A stretch of DNA of 64,000 bases from positions 62,001 to 126,000 of the forward strand of contig NKIR01000008.1 of the NCBI GenBank assembly GCA_002255985.1. The letters run 5' to 3'. A model generated the notes under the pieces. The model was given only the letters and a program-made list of their open reading frames with translations. It had not been told where the DNA came from and did not search any database. Source of the stretch: Sphingomonadaceae bacterium PASS1 (lineage in GTDB: Bacteria > Pseudomonadota > Alphaproteobacteria > Sphingomonadales > Sphingomonadaceae). The translations under genes and the position numbers were made by a program. Below are positions 1-8,771 of this stretch, piece by piece. The number at the start of each line of letters is the position of its first letter. The first letter of the stretch is position 1.

Positions 1-22
1 GTCGAAGCGATCTACCGGTTCC

Positions 23-2710
23 CTAACCGCTATTGCGCAACGCCGTCGCTATCGCGTTAATCGTCAATTGAATGCCCTCGCCAATCCGTTCGTCGGCTTC
101 ACCGGCGCGGTGGCGTTTCATGAGTTCGATTTGGAGCAGGTTGAGGGGCTCAATATAGGGCAGGCGCAGGCGGATGGAATTGTTCAGCGCCGGGTTGGCC
201 TCAAGCAGGTGGTTTTGGCCGGTTGCCGCTAGCAGGCTGTCGCGTGACGCGTGCCAGCCGCCCTTGATGCGGCCGAACAGATCATGCGCAAGCGCCTGAT
301 CCTCGACCAAGCCAGCATAATGTGCAGCGATGCCCATGTCCGACTTTGCCAAAACCATTTCCATGTTGGCGAGGATGGTTTGGAAGTATGACCACTCGCC
401 CGCCATCGCGCGCAGAAGGCCCTTGTCCGCAAAATCGGCCAGCGCTTGTCCGGTGCCGTACCAGCCGGGCAGCATGACGCGCGCCTGCGCCCATGAAAAT
501 ACCCACGGGATGGCGCGCAAATCTTCAATGGCGTCGGACGCGGTGCGGCTTGAAGGCCGCGATCCGATTTTCAGCGTCGCGATTTCGTTGATGGGCGTCA
601 TCTGGCGGAAAAATGTGCGGAAGCCTGCGGTATCGTACACCAAGCCGCGATAGTGGCGGAAGGCACTGGCCGAGAGTTCAGCCATCGCCGCCTTGAACCG
701 CGCAACGTCGGCACCGGCAATCGGGTCGCTCGACAGCGTGGCGAGCATTGTCGCCGACGCGATGGTTTCAAGACTGGTGACGGCATTGTCGACCGTGCCA
801 TATTTGGCGGCGATGACTTCGCCCTGTTCGGTAATGCGGATGCGGCCCTGCACGGTGCCTTGCGGCTGCGCGAGGATTGCACCGAAGGCGGAGCCGCCGC
901 CCCTGCCCACTGCGCCGCCGCGTCCGTGGAACAGCTGCATCGCGACGCCTGCGTCGGCGAACACGCCCGCCAAGGCGCTCGATGCCTCATATAATTCCCA
1001 CGTGGATGTGAGGTAGCCACCGTCTTTGTTCGAATCCGAATAGCCAATCATCACTTCCTGATGCCCGCGCGCCTTGGCCAGCGCCTGCATCATGGGAATT
1101 TGGAAAAAGGCGCGCATGGTTTCGGGCGCAGCCTGAAGGTCGGCGATGGTTTCAAACAAGGGCACCGACATGATGGTCGCGCTTGGCTGGCCATCCTCGT
1201 CCATGCGATACAGCCCCGCCTGTTTCAGCATCACATAGACTTCGAGCATGTCGGAGACGCTGGTCGTCTTGCTGATATTATAGGTCGTGATGGCCGCGTC
1301 ACCGAAATCAGCCTGCGCCTTGGCCGCAGCGCGGACGATGGCGAGCTCCTTTGCCGTCTCCGCGCTGTAGTGCGTCCAATCGCCCGCGAGCGGACGATTG
1401 TGCGACAGTTCGGCAACAAGCAGTTCGACCCGCGCACCTTCATCCAACGCAAGATAATCCGGCGACACGCGGGCAACGCGGAACAGCTCGGCGACGACAC
1501 GTTCGTGCACATCGCTGTTCTGGCGCAGATCGAGCGTCGCCAGGTGGAAGCCAAATATCTCCACTGAGCGGATGAGCCGCGCCAGTGCGCCGCCGCTCGA
1601 AAGCGCACCATCGCCATCGCTGGCCAGACCAGACGCCACAGTGACAAGGTCCCTGCGCAGTTCGTCAGGGCCGCCATAGGGCTGTCCTGAGAGGCTCGAG
1701 GGGCGCGGCGGTTGATCGCCAACCAGTTTGATATGTGTCGCTGCCAGACGCGCGTAGATGCCCGACAGCGCCCGCCTATAGGGTTCGTCCGCGCGGCTTG
1801 GGGCAGTGTCGCCGCTCTTCTCGGCCAATGCCTGCACAGGCTCGGGCGTATCACTCATCAGTGATGAGATCGAAATTTCCGCGCCAAGTTTATGGATCAG
1901 CTCAAGATAATGACGAATGGCCGTGCCGCCGTTACGCGCAGTGGCATAACGCAGCGTTTCGGCATCCACGAAGGGATTACCATCGCGGTCGCCGCCAATC
2001 CAGGTGCCAAGCCGCACAAAACCGGGGGGACGTCCGCCAAGCGCCTTTTCCCAACCAGCGTAAAGCTTTGGCAGCGCGGTCAGAAAGACATCCTGCATCG
2101 TCGCGCGGGCATTCTCGATCTCGTCCGCCACAAACAGCTTTTCGCGGCGCAGTGGTCGCGTCTGCCACAGAAGCGCAATCTGCCGGTAGATGGCCGCGTC
2201 TAGCTCATCGCCATCTTCAGTCACCGTCTGCCCCTGATCACGCAGATCCATCAGCTTTGCGATCCGGTTTTTGTGGTCAATGATGCTCTTGCGCCGCACT
2301 TCGGTGGGGTGTGCGGTCAGCACGGGCACGATCAGGCTGTGGCCAAGCATCTCGCGGATGTCGGTTAGGGCAACCCCCTCCGCCATAAGCCGCGCGCATG
2401 CTTCGGCAACCGTCGCGCCGTCCTCATGCGCTAGGCCCTGCCGATCCTCTGCCAAATTGGCCAGAAGCGAGAAGAGCATGAACCCGCGGACGAAGTTGAG
2501 CGTGTCATTAAGGCTGAGCGCACCAAGGCCGCTGTCGCTCGCCTCGGCACCTTCAACTTTGCGAAAACGATCAACGCTCGTCGAGCGTATATATTCGGTC
2601 TGCCGGAATAATTTTTCCCCGCCATAGGCGCGAATGACGTCCCCCAGCATCTTGCCGAGGAACCGGATATCCGGATTTTGCGAAATGGCTTGCGTGTTTT
2701 GACCGTTCAT
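23..2710 (-). CDS. ppc: phosphoenolpyruvate carboxylase
   Basis: Carboxylates phosphoenolpyruvate with bicarbonate to oxaloacetate, an anaplerotic cytosolic step that feeds the TCA cycle. The protein is about 895 residues, the usual bacterial length. Family signatures are visible: LTAHPTEVRRKS with the catalytic His near residue 134, the IGYSDSNKDGGY segment, and the glycine-rich FHGRGGAVGRGGG loop in the C-terminal half. I start at the internal Met beginning MNGQNTQ because the 13 upstream residues are not family-like; the ribosome site is weak, so the longer start at 2749 stays possible. The gene ends 22 bases from the window edge with its stop included. It is transcribed away from rplU, in the same direction as the small lipoprotein gene behind it. 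Confidence 0.96.
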   Translation of the reverse strand: MNGQNTQAISQNPDIRFLGKMLGDVIRAYGGEKLFRQTEYIRSTSVDRFRKVEGAEASDSGLGALSLNDTLNFVRGFMLFSLLANLAEDRQGLAHEDGATVAEACARLMAEGVALTDIREMLGHSLIVPVLTAHPTEVRRKSIIDHKNRIAKLMDLRDQGQTVTEDGDELDAAIYRQIALLWQTRPLRREKLFVADEIENARATMQDVFLTALPKLYAGWEKALGGRPPGFVRLGTWIGGDRDGNPFVDAETLRYATARNGGTAIRHYLELIHKLGAEISISSLMSDTPEPVQALAEKSGDTAPSRADEPYRRALSGIYARLAATHIKLVGDQPPRPSSLSGQPYGGPDELRRDLVTVASGLASDGDGALSSGGALARLIRSVEIFGFHLATLDLRQNSDVHERVVAELFRVARVSPDYLALDEGARVELLVAELSHNRPLAGDWTHYSAETAKELAIVRAAAKAQADFGDAAITTYNISKTTSVSDMLEVYVMLKQAGLYRMDEDGQPSATIMSVPLFETIADLQAAPETMRAFFQIPMMQALAKARGHQEVMIGYSDSNKDGGYLTSTWELYEASSALAGVFADAGVAMQLFHGRGGAVGRGGGSAFGAILAQPQGTVQGRIRITEQGEVIAAKYGTVDNAVTSLETIASATMLATLSSDPIAGADVARFKAAMAELSASAFRHYRGLVYDTAGFRTFFRQMTPINEIATLKIGSRPSSRTASDAIEDLRAIPWVFSWAQARVMLPGWYGTGQALADFADKGLLRAMAGEWSYFQTILANMEMVLAKSDMGIAAHYAGLVEDQALAHDLFGRIKGGWHASRDSLLAATGQNHLLEANPALNNSIRLRLPYIEPLNLLQIELMKRHRAGEADERIGEGIQLTINAIATALRNSG

Positions 2711-2775
2711 TGCCCAAGTTGTGCACATGGGCCGCGCGTAGGCAAGCAAATGCGCTTATGCGGAGCAGGGAATAG

Positions 2776-3282
2776 CTATTCCCCTATCAGGCCGGAAAGG
2801 CGGCGGATTTCATCATTTTGCACGGCGACATCATCTGCCACCGGTTTTTGGGCATCGGTTAGCATTTCGGCCAGCCCCGAATCACCCGCATTGGCATCCG
2901 CAATCAAACTATCAAACGCGCGAACGGCCGCGACCGAATCATCACGCATTTTATCGAGCCGCGACAATACAACATGCGCATTGACCCACGCTTCACTCCC
3001 GGGGGCGCTTCCCGCTGCACGTGCGGCCACAGCGCGCACAGCGTCACGGCGTTCTAGATAGGCCGCGTGCGCGACCTGATGCCGCGCAAGCAATGCATCA
3101 ACCTGCGCACTGAGCTCCACGGGCAGGGAAACCGGCGCTGCTTGCGGTGTTATGGGCGCGGCTATGGCGTCATTATTCTCGTAGGCGCGCCGCTCAAGCG
3201 AGGGAAACTGCCCGTCTATACTGCCGCATGATGCGAGCAGAATGAAGGGCGTCAGACGAAGCATTGGCTTGATAATCGACAT
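2776..3282 (-). CDS. hypothetical lipoprotein
   Basis: A 168-residue protein I do not recognise by family. It starts with a hydrophobic signal (FILLA) ending in a lipobox with Cys near residue 19, so it is probably lipidated and anchored in the inner or outer membrane. The mature part is Ala-, Asp- and Arg-rich and looks helical, possibly coiled, with no catalytic motif. It lies upstream of ppc on the same strand with a gap of about 65 bases and may share its transcript. It diverges from rplU across a 206-base region. The lipoprotein call rests on the N-terminus only. Confidence 0.75.
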   Translation of the reverse strand: MSIIKPMLRLTPFILLASCGSIDGQFPSLERRAYENNDAIAAPITPQAAPVSLPVELSAQVDALLARHQVAHAAYLERRDAVRAVAARAAGSAPGSEAWVNAHVVLSRLDKMRDDSVAAVRAFDSLIADANAGDSGLAEMLTDAQKPVADDVAVQNDEIRRLSGLIGE

Positions 3283-3354
3283 ATGGGGTGTCTAAACCTG
3301 CCGCCACGCCCATGCAAGGGCCGCGCAATCGGGCTTGCCGGCGGGCAAAAGGCG

Positions 3355-3383
3355 TTGACAGGATGAATTCCTTAGCCTAGCTG
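3355..3383 (+). promoter_or_regulatory. putative sigma-70-type promoter of rplU-rpmA
   Basis: A perfect TTGACA -35 hexamer at 3355-3360 is followed after 17 bases by a weak -10 (TAGCTG, 3378-3383). This places a start about 100 bases before the rplU ATG. The leader is long enough for L21-type regulation, but I see no defined element in it. The -35 is convincing and the -10 is poor. Confidence 0.4.
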
Positions 3384-3488
3384 CGCCCCTTCTTGCGTGA
3401 CCTCCCAAGATTCGTCTTTTGGAGTAACGCGTTTGAGCAACCGCGCTTCAAAAGGGCGCTAAGCTGTAGAAACGGATGAGTTATAGCC

Positions 3489-3884
3489 ATGTTCGCAATC
3501 GTGCGCACAGGCGGCAAGCAGTATCGCGTAGCCGCCGGAGACAAAATCGCAGTTGAAAAACTGTCTGGTGAAGCGGGTGACAAGATCTCGCTTGGTGACG
3601 TACTGTTGGCCGGTGACGGCGACACAGTGCAGGACGTGAACGGCCTGACCGTTTCTGCCGAAATCATTGCGCAAGAGCGCGGCGAAAAGGTGATCGTTTT
3701 CAAAAAGCGTCGTCGCCACAATTATCGTCGTAAGCAGGGCCATCGTCAGTCACTGACGCTGCTGCGTATCCTCGCCGTCGGCAAGGAAGAGAAGAAGGCC
3801 GCTGCGCCGAAAGCCGAAAAGGCTGAAGCCGCGCCAAAGAAAGCCGCTGCGCCTAAAAAGGCCGCAGCTTCAACGGAAGCTTGA
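3489..3884 (+). CDS. rplU: 50S ribosomal protein L21
   Basis: Structural protein of the large ribosomal subunit that binds 23S rRNA. The first ~100 residues match L21 from the opening [14 protein letters not shown] through the [16 protein letters not shown] segment. The protein runs to 131 residues because of a low-complexity Lys/Ala/Glu tail after about residue 98. Such a tail is common in alphaproteobacterial L21, and it may be disordered. rpmA follows 31 bases downstream, the conserved rplU-rpmA order. Confidence 0.97.
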   Translation: MFAIVRTGGKQYRVAAGDKIAVEKLSGEAGDKISLGDVLLAGDGDTVQDVNGLTVSAEIIAQERGEKVIVFKKRRRHNYRRKQGHRQSLTLLRILAVGKEEKKAAAPKAEKAEAAPKKAAAPKKAAASTEA

Positions 3885-3915
3885 GCGGCAACGCTCTGAG
3901 TTAGGAGTTTAGACC

Positions 3916-4185
3916 ATGGCACATAAAAAAGCAGGTGGTTCGTCACGCAACGGTCGCGATTCAGCAGGCCGTCGCCTTGGCGTTAAGAAATTCGGTGGCG
4001 AAAGCGTCATCGGTGGCAACATTATCATCCGTCAGCGCGGCACCAAGGTTTATCCTGGCGCAGGCGTTGGCCTTGGCAAGGACCACACTTTGTTCGCGCT
4101 CGTCGCGGGCCGCGTGCGCTTCCACGCTGGTAAACTTGGCCGCAAATATGTGTCGGTCGACATGGCAGCCGCGGCGGCCGAATAA
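3916..4185 (+). CDS. rpmA: 50S ribosomal protein L27
   Basis: Ribosomal protein whose N-terminal arm reaches toward the peptidyl-transferase centre. It has 89 residues, the usual length, with the typical start [16 protein letters not shown] and the GVKKFGGE and [12 protein letters not shown] motifs. A ribosome site (TAGGAG) lies 8-9 bases before the ATG. It follows rplU in an operon and is followed by a run of hairpins ending in a terminator. Confidence 0.97.
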   Translation: MAHKKAGGSSRNGRDSAGRRLGVKKFGGESVIGGNIIIRQRGTKVYPGAGVGLGKDHTLFALVAGRVRFHAGKLGRKYVSVDMAAAAAE

Positions 4186-4200
4186 ACAGGACAATCGATA

Positions 4201-4275
4201 CCGGGTTGTCCAGACGGATGACCCGGAAATCACATGAGGTGGTTTCCACCTTTGAACAGGGAGACGGGTCATCCG
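4201..4275 (+). promoter_or_regulatory. nested and competing inverted repeats after rpmA
   Basis: Three overlapping inverted repeats lie here. CCGGGT (4201-4206) can pair with ACCCGG (4221-4226). AGGTGG (4237-4242) pairs with CCACCT (4246-4251) across a TTT loop. An 11-bp perfect repeat pairs 4215-4225 with 4265-4275 and encloses the second hairpin. The third pairing competes with the first and uses the loop of the terminator that follows. The pairing is direct sequence observation. Any regulatory role is inference. Confidence 0.5.
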
Positions 4276-4291
4276 GTCTCCCTTTCTTTTT
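4258..4291 (+). terminator. rho-independent terminator of rplU-rpmA
   Basis: An 8-bp stem AGGGAGAC (4258-4265) / GTCTCCCT (4276-4283) is followed at once by TTCTTTTTG. It lies about 75 bases after the rpmA stop and before the acetyltransferase gene. Confidence 0.8.
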
Positions 4292-4385
4292 GTCTCATTC
4301 TCCCTGTTCTCAGCCTCCTGCAGAGGAACTGTAACATGGCTGTCGCTTTGTCATGCAAGGGGCGGCACAGAACCGGAGAGAAACG

Positions 4386-4976
4386 ATGTTCGCAAGAACC
4401 GAAAGATTGTTATTGCGGCCCAGCTGGGCCGAAGATGCGGGCGAGCTTCATCAGGCCATCGCCGATGAGGGCATTGTCCGCAATCTTGCGCGCGCGCCTT
4501 GGCCCTACACGGCGGAGGATGCCGTGCGCTCCGCAACGCAAGAGCATGACGCGCAATTCCCTTCCTTTTTGATGATGCTGCGTACCAATGGCGCGCCGCG
4601 CCTGATCGGCGCGTGCGGTATTGGTAACTTAAATGGCGAGGCCGAACTCGGCTACTGGATCGGCAGGCCATATTGGGGATTGGGCTTCGCCACCGAAGCC
4701 AGCCGCGCCGTCGTCGAAATAGCAAAGACTATCGGCCACAAGAAATTGGTCGCGAGCCACTTCACCGACAACCCCGCGTCGGGCAATGTTTTGCGCAAGC
4801 TTGGCTTTCAAAGCACCGGCAAGACCGCGGTTCGCCACAATAATGGCCGCGGCATTGCCACGACATGCGCGCTGTACGAACTGTCGCTCGACGCGACGAC
4901 CACTGACGATGGCGATATGCGAAACATAGCCCCCCTCGGTATGCGGGAATATATGGAGCGCCTGCAGGCGGCGTGA
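4386..4976 (+). CDS. GNAT family N-acetyltransferase
   Basis: Probable acetyl-CoA-dependent N-acetyltransferase of the RimJ/RimL-like branch (Acetyltransf_3 type). The opening TERLLLRP, the central GEAELGYWIGRPYWGLGFATEA motif with its acetyl-CoA loop, and VASHFTDNPASGNVLRKLGF are typical. The substrate is unknown. I take the Met at 4386 rather than the in-frame one at 4353, because it follows a GGAGA ribosome site and begins at the conserved first strand. It has 196 residues. It stands alone between the rpmA terminator and manC. Confidence 0.88.
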   Translation: MFARTERLLLRPSWAEDAGELHQAIADEGIVRNLARAPWPYTAEDAVRSATQEHDAQFPSFLMMLRTNGAPRLIGACGIGNLNGEAELGYWIGRPYWGLGFATEASRAVVEIAKTIGHKKLVASHFTDNPASGNVLRKLGFQSTGKTAVRHNNGRGIATTCALYELSLDATTTDDGDMRNIAPLGMREYMERLQAA

Positions 4977-5220
4977 GCGGCATTTAAACCTGACCTCGAT
5001 AGCCGAAAATCGTTGCCTTACGACATCACAAAAGTTGTTATGGGTTGGTGTCAGTAAGCTCACCGCAAAGTGGTCTGCCATAACAATGCCCCAATATAAG
5101 AGTTATTATTCTAAACCGCGCTCTCAAGTGAGCGAATAGAAATGGGTTTTTGTATTTGACCGACAGCATAACTTCCGCGACATCGTTGCGATGTGCAGAT
5201 TTACTGAAGAAAGATAGCTT

Positions 5221-6255
5221 GTGACCATAACTCCTGTTATTTTGTCGGGTGGCGGTGGAACACGGCTGTGGCCAATGTCTACGCCGCAAATGCCTAAACA
5301 GTTTCTGGCATTGACGGGCTCGCGCACGATGTTCCAACTGACAGTCTTGCGCGTGATGGACAGGGAGCAGTTTGCGGCTCCCGTCATCGTAGCGAACGCC
5401 GCGCATGCTGAGATTGTTGCCGAGCAGTTGGCCGAAATCGGCGTTACCGACGCCATCATTTTACTTGAACCCTGCGCGCGAAACACGGCGCCTGCAATTG
5501 CGTTGGCGGCACTCGCGGGAGATGCACCAGAAAACGTCATGCTGGTGATGCCGAGCGACCATGTCATTAAAGATGAGGCTGCGTTTCACGCGGCGACGGA
5601 CGCCCTTTTACCGAAGGTACAAGATGGGTGGCTCGCCACGTATGGTATCAATCCGACGGGGCCAGAGACAGGATATGGCTATATCCAAATGGGATCCAAA
5701 ATTGAAAGTGGCGTCCATGAAGTGAAACGCTTTGTCGAAAAGCCTGACGCCGCCAGCGCTGCGGCCATGATAGACGGCGGCGACCATGTTTGGAATGGAG
5801 GCATATTTCTGTTTCGCGCCGATACCTACTTAGGCGCCGTTGCAGAATATGCGCCCGAGATGGGTGCGGCCGCGCGCCTTGCGATGTCCAAGGCCGAACG
5901 AAGCGGTAATGAATTACACCCCGACCATGAAAGCTTTGCCGCCTGTCCGGCGGACAGTATCGATTATGCCATTATGGAAAAGGCGCCCAAGGTTGCGGTC
6001 GCGCCGGTGGGCATGGGATGGTCAGACGTAGGCAGCTGGGACGCATTGTATGAAATCGGCAACAAAGATGCAGACGGAAATGTATCATCGGGTGCCGTTC
6101 GCATAGATACCAGCCACGGGAACCTTATCCACGCCAACGGTATTCGCGTTTCGGTGCACGGCGTTGAGGATTTACTGATTATCGCAAACGGCAGTGAGGT
6201 GATGATCCTGCCGCGCGGGACGAGCCAAAAGGTTCGGGATTTCGCCAAGGACTGA
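5221..6255 (+). CDS. manC: mannose-1-phosphate guanylyltransferase
   Basis: Makes GDP-mannose from mannose-1-phosphate and GTP, for exopolysaccharide or lipopolysaccharide. The nucleotidyltransferase signature GGGGTRLWPMS lies at residues 9-19 and FVEKPD near residue 171. A GTG start is the only reasonable one, because the first strand TPVILSGG follows directly. At 344 residues it has only the transferase domain and lacks the C-terminal cupin phosphomannose isomerase domain of the longer bifunctional enzymes. The matching phosphomannomutase lies at 19639. It stands alone behind a 244-base gap in which I see only a short hairpin (5119-5134). Confidence 0.94.
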   Translation: MTITPVILSGGGGTRLWPMSTPQMPKQFLALTGSRTMFQLTVLRVMDREQFAAPVIVANAAHAEIVAEQLAEIGVTDAIILLEPCARNTAPAIALAALAGDAPENVMLVMPSDHVIKDEAAFHAATDALLPKVQDGWLATYGINPTGPETGYGYIQMGSKIESGVHEVKRFVEKPDAASAAAMIDGGDHVWNGGIFLFRADTYLGAVAEYAPEMGAAARLAMSKAERSGNELHPDHESFAACPADSIDYAIMEKAPKVAVAPVGMGWSDVGSWDALYEIGNKDADGNVSSGAVRIDTSHGNLIHANGIRVSVHGVEDLLIIANGSEVMILPRGTSQKVRDFAKD

Positions 6256-6311
6256 CGCAAAATATTGCGCAGCGGTTGACATGAGCTTCAGGCGGCAACT
6301 GGAGCCACCGT

Positions 6312-8267
6312 TTAAGCTGCTGAGGCTCCGACGTTGCTGTCGACGTTCGGTTGGTACTCTGGAACCAGATCGCGCAGTAGGCTGACGGCTGCGTCGCGGT
6401 TGCCGTCGTGGACATGCTTTTCCAGCTGGTCGAGTGCTGGAGATAGGTCACGCCATTCCATGTGGCCCTCCATTGCTTGCATGATCCGCTGATGCTTGGT
6501 CGGCATCGGGTTCTCGCCAATCAGCAGCTCTTCGAAAAGCTTCTCCCCAGGACGTAGGCCAATTTCTTCAATGGCAATGTCGCCATCGGGATTATTGCCA
6601 TCCCGCACCGTCAGGCCGGACAGATTTATCAACGTGCAGGCCAAGTCATAGATTTTAACGGGCTTGCCCATGTCGAGGACAAAAACCTCGCCGCCATTCG
6701 CCATGCTTCCCGCCTGAATGACAAGCTGCGCGGCCTCGGGAATGGTCATGAAGTAACGGATGATGTCCTTGTGCGTCAGAGTGACTGGGCCGCCATTAGC
6801 GATCTGCTCTTTAAAACGCGGTACCACGGAACCGCTTGAGCCCAGCACGTTGCCGAAGCGCACCATCGTGAAGCGCGTCTTTGATCCCACTTTGGCCTTA
6901 GCCTGCAAAATCTGTTCACACACACGCTTGCTTGCGCCCATGACATTGGTCGGCCGCACGGCCTTGTCGGTACTGATCAGGATGAAGTGAGATACCTCGT
7001 TTTGCTCGGCCGCCTGCACCAGATTGCGGGTGGAGATGATGTTATTCCCCATTCCCGAGAGAGGGTTATGTTCGACGAGAGGGACATGCTTGTAGGCAGC
7101 GGCGTGGAATAGTGTGTCGGGGCGATATGCGGCGAGGAGCGACGACACGGGGCGCGCGGCTGTCGTGTTGATTAGCTCTGGATGAATTTCGATGTCGGAC
7201 CGGAAAATACCCGAGGCGGCATTCTCTAGCAGCTCCTGCTCGATTTTATACAATGCGTATTCTGTCATCTCAACGAGAACCAGCCTCCGCGGGCCTATCG
7301 CCATAATCTGACGGCACAATTCACTGCCGATCGAACCACCGGCACCGGTGACCATGACGGTCTTGCCGACGATGGTGCGCCCCAATAGCAGATCATTAGG
7401 CGCGACTGCGTCGCGGCCGAGCAAGTCATCCACTTCGACTTCGCGTAAATCGGCGATCGAAACCTTGCCCGCGACAATGTCCTGAATTTGGGGAAGCGTC
7501 TGCACATGGACGCTGAACTGCTTCAAGTCGTCTACTATGCCCTTGCGCTGGCTACGGCTCATCGATGGGACGGCGAGCAAGATGTCGGTAACGTCCAAGC
7601 GCTCCACTTCCGATGCAAGTTCACTCGAGTGAAATACTGGACTGCCATCCAGACGCTGACCGCGTAGGCGCCTGTCATCATCGACGAACCCCAAGAGATA
7701 CATGCCTGGATAGTGGCGCGTCGACAATGCAAGCTGCTGCCCCGCACTGCCCGCGCCGTAGATCAAGACACGTTTTGTAACGCCGCCAAAGGCCCGCTGT
7801 CCCAGCAAGTCACTGATTATGTAGCGTACCATAATTCGGCTGATGACCAGTGCGAGGAAGAATAATATTGGCACCAAAATCCCGACTGTACGCGGCACCC
7901 CCGACAATCCGAAAACAGTAAATATGAGCGTCATCGCGACTAGGAAAATGGCAATCGCGCGGGAAAGCTCGATGATCGTGCCCGAGCCTGCGAAGCGGAA
8001 AATCGAACGGTATACGCCGAGAGCAAAAAAGAGCGGCGGCCAGATTAAGAAGGAGGCGAGTAATACCGTTCGGATCGGCCCATTCCAAAGCTGCCAGTCG
8101 CCCAGGCGCAGTGAGAAAGCCAGCCAAACGGCAAGTATGCAAATGACTGCGTCGCTTGAAAATGCGATGATTTTTTTGGCGCGGCGATCAAGGTCTGCAA
8201 CTTCAGACAGAAGCGCGATAATGGGTTCCGAAAATTTATCTGCAGACGATTTACGTTTACTCGACAT
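6312..8267 (-). CDS. CapD/WbpM-type nucleotide-sugar dehydratase, membrane-bound
   Basis: Polysaccharide-biosynthesis dehydratase or epimerase acting on UDP-N-acetyl sugars (FlaA1/WbpM/PglF group). It has 651 residues. The N-terminal ~150 carry several membrane segments. A first Rossmann-like domain follows (VLIYGAGSAGQQ), then the catalytic SDR domain with VTGAGGSIGSELCRQI, the segment LISTDKAVRPTNVMGASKR, and a C-terminal LRPGEKLFEELL motif typical of this family. The enzyme probably sits on the inner face of the cytoplasmic membrane. It converges with manC and fits a surface-glycan role with manC and the epimerase at 13888. The exact sugar product cannot be read from the sequence. Confidence 0.92.
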   Translation of the reverse strand: MSSKRKSSADKFSEPIIALLSEVADLDRRAKKIIAFSSDAVICILAVWLAFSLRLGDWQLWNGPIRTVLLASFLIWPPLFFALGVYRSIFRFAGSGTIIELSRAIAIFLVAMTLIFTVFGLSGVPRTVGILVPILFFLALVISRIMVRYIISDLLGQRAFGGVTKRVLIYGAGSAGQQLALSTRHYPGMYLLGFVDDDRRLRGQRLDGSPVFHSSELASEVERLDVTDILLAVPSMSRSQRKGIVDDLKQFSVHVQTLPQIQDIVAGKVSIADLREVEVDDLLGRDAVAPNDLLLGRTIVGKTVMVTGAGGSIGSELCRQIMAIGPRRLVLVEMTEYALYKIEQELLENAASGIFRSDIEIHPELINTTAARPVSSLLAAYRPDTLFHAAAYKHVPLVEHNPLSGMGNNIISTRNLVQAAEQNEVSHFILISTDKAVRPTNVMGASKRVCEQILQAKAKVGSKTRFTMVRFGNVLGSSGSVVPRFKEQIANGGPVTLTHKDIIRYFMTIPEAAQLVIQAGSMANGGEVFVLDMGKPVKIYDLACTLINLSGLTVRDGNNPDGDIAIEEIGLRPGEKLFEELLIGENPMPTKHQRIMQAMEGHMEWRDLSPALDQLEKHVHDGNRDAAVSLLRDLVPEYQPNVDSNVGASAA

Positions 8268-8474
8268 TTTTATGAAACAGTCCGCTGTATCTTGCTAGTC
8301 ATCTTTTCGATGGCGCACTGGTATAACAATGCGGTCCCAGTTTCAAGTTAAGTAGCGGTCAGCTTGGCCATTCCCGTTTATTCGAAAGCCATGAGAATCC
8401 CGTCTGTTCAGGGAGCCTTGTCAGCAGGCAAGTCGATTGAATTGGAATTTCGCAAAGCATTAGGGTGAAACCCT
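8268..8474. other. intergenic region upstream of the dehydratase gene
   Basis: About 200 bases between the start of the dehydratase gene and the hydrolase-derived fragment. No convincing ORF is present. It probably carries the leftward promoter of the dehydratase gene; a TTGAAA/TATACC pair on the minus strand near 8325-8345 is badly spaced and not convincing. Confidence 0.4.
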
Positions 8475-8662
8475 GCGCGTTCCGCGCTGATCGTGGCGAG
8501 GTTGGCTTCACCTTGCACGAGTAGCAAGCGGTCGTCTTGGTCCTAGGGATGGAAGCTGGTGCGGAAGAAGGGCGTCAAGGGACGCTGGAAATTGCGGCCA
8601 ATGCCACTTTTGCAGAAGCCTGAGCGCAGGACGCCGCGTATGGATTTCCACAAGCCAACCCC
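8475..8662 (-). pseudogene. decayed 3' fragment of a metal-dependent hydrolase gene
   Basis: This 188-base stretch aligns without gaps to 12219-12406, the 3' end of the intact hydrolase gene, in the same orientation with a constant offset of 3744 bases. By hand I count about 80% identical bases. Read on the minus strand in the matching frame it gives RGVLRSGFCKSGIGRN and later DQDDRLLLVQGEANLA, against RGVLRSGFGKNGIGRN and DQDDRPLLAQGEASLA in the intact protein. The conserved Trp codon (TGG, 12287-12289) is a TAG stop here (8543-8545), and the normal stop has been lost. Nothing of the upstream part of the gene remains. It is the left flank of the Slam/TbpB-like cassette. Confidence 0.85.
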
Positions 8663-8771
8663 ACATGCAGCCCAGAATGCGAAGTACAGTTTCATTTAAA
8701 AAATTTCCGCAACATATTGATTCTTGCATCCGGAATGATAGTCGGTGCTCCGACCGTTGGGAGGTAAATAG

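Noticed and set aside
5150-5220. TTGACC at 5156-5161 as a manC promoter
   Set aside because: No acceptable -10 at 16-18 bases; not supported.
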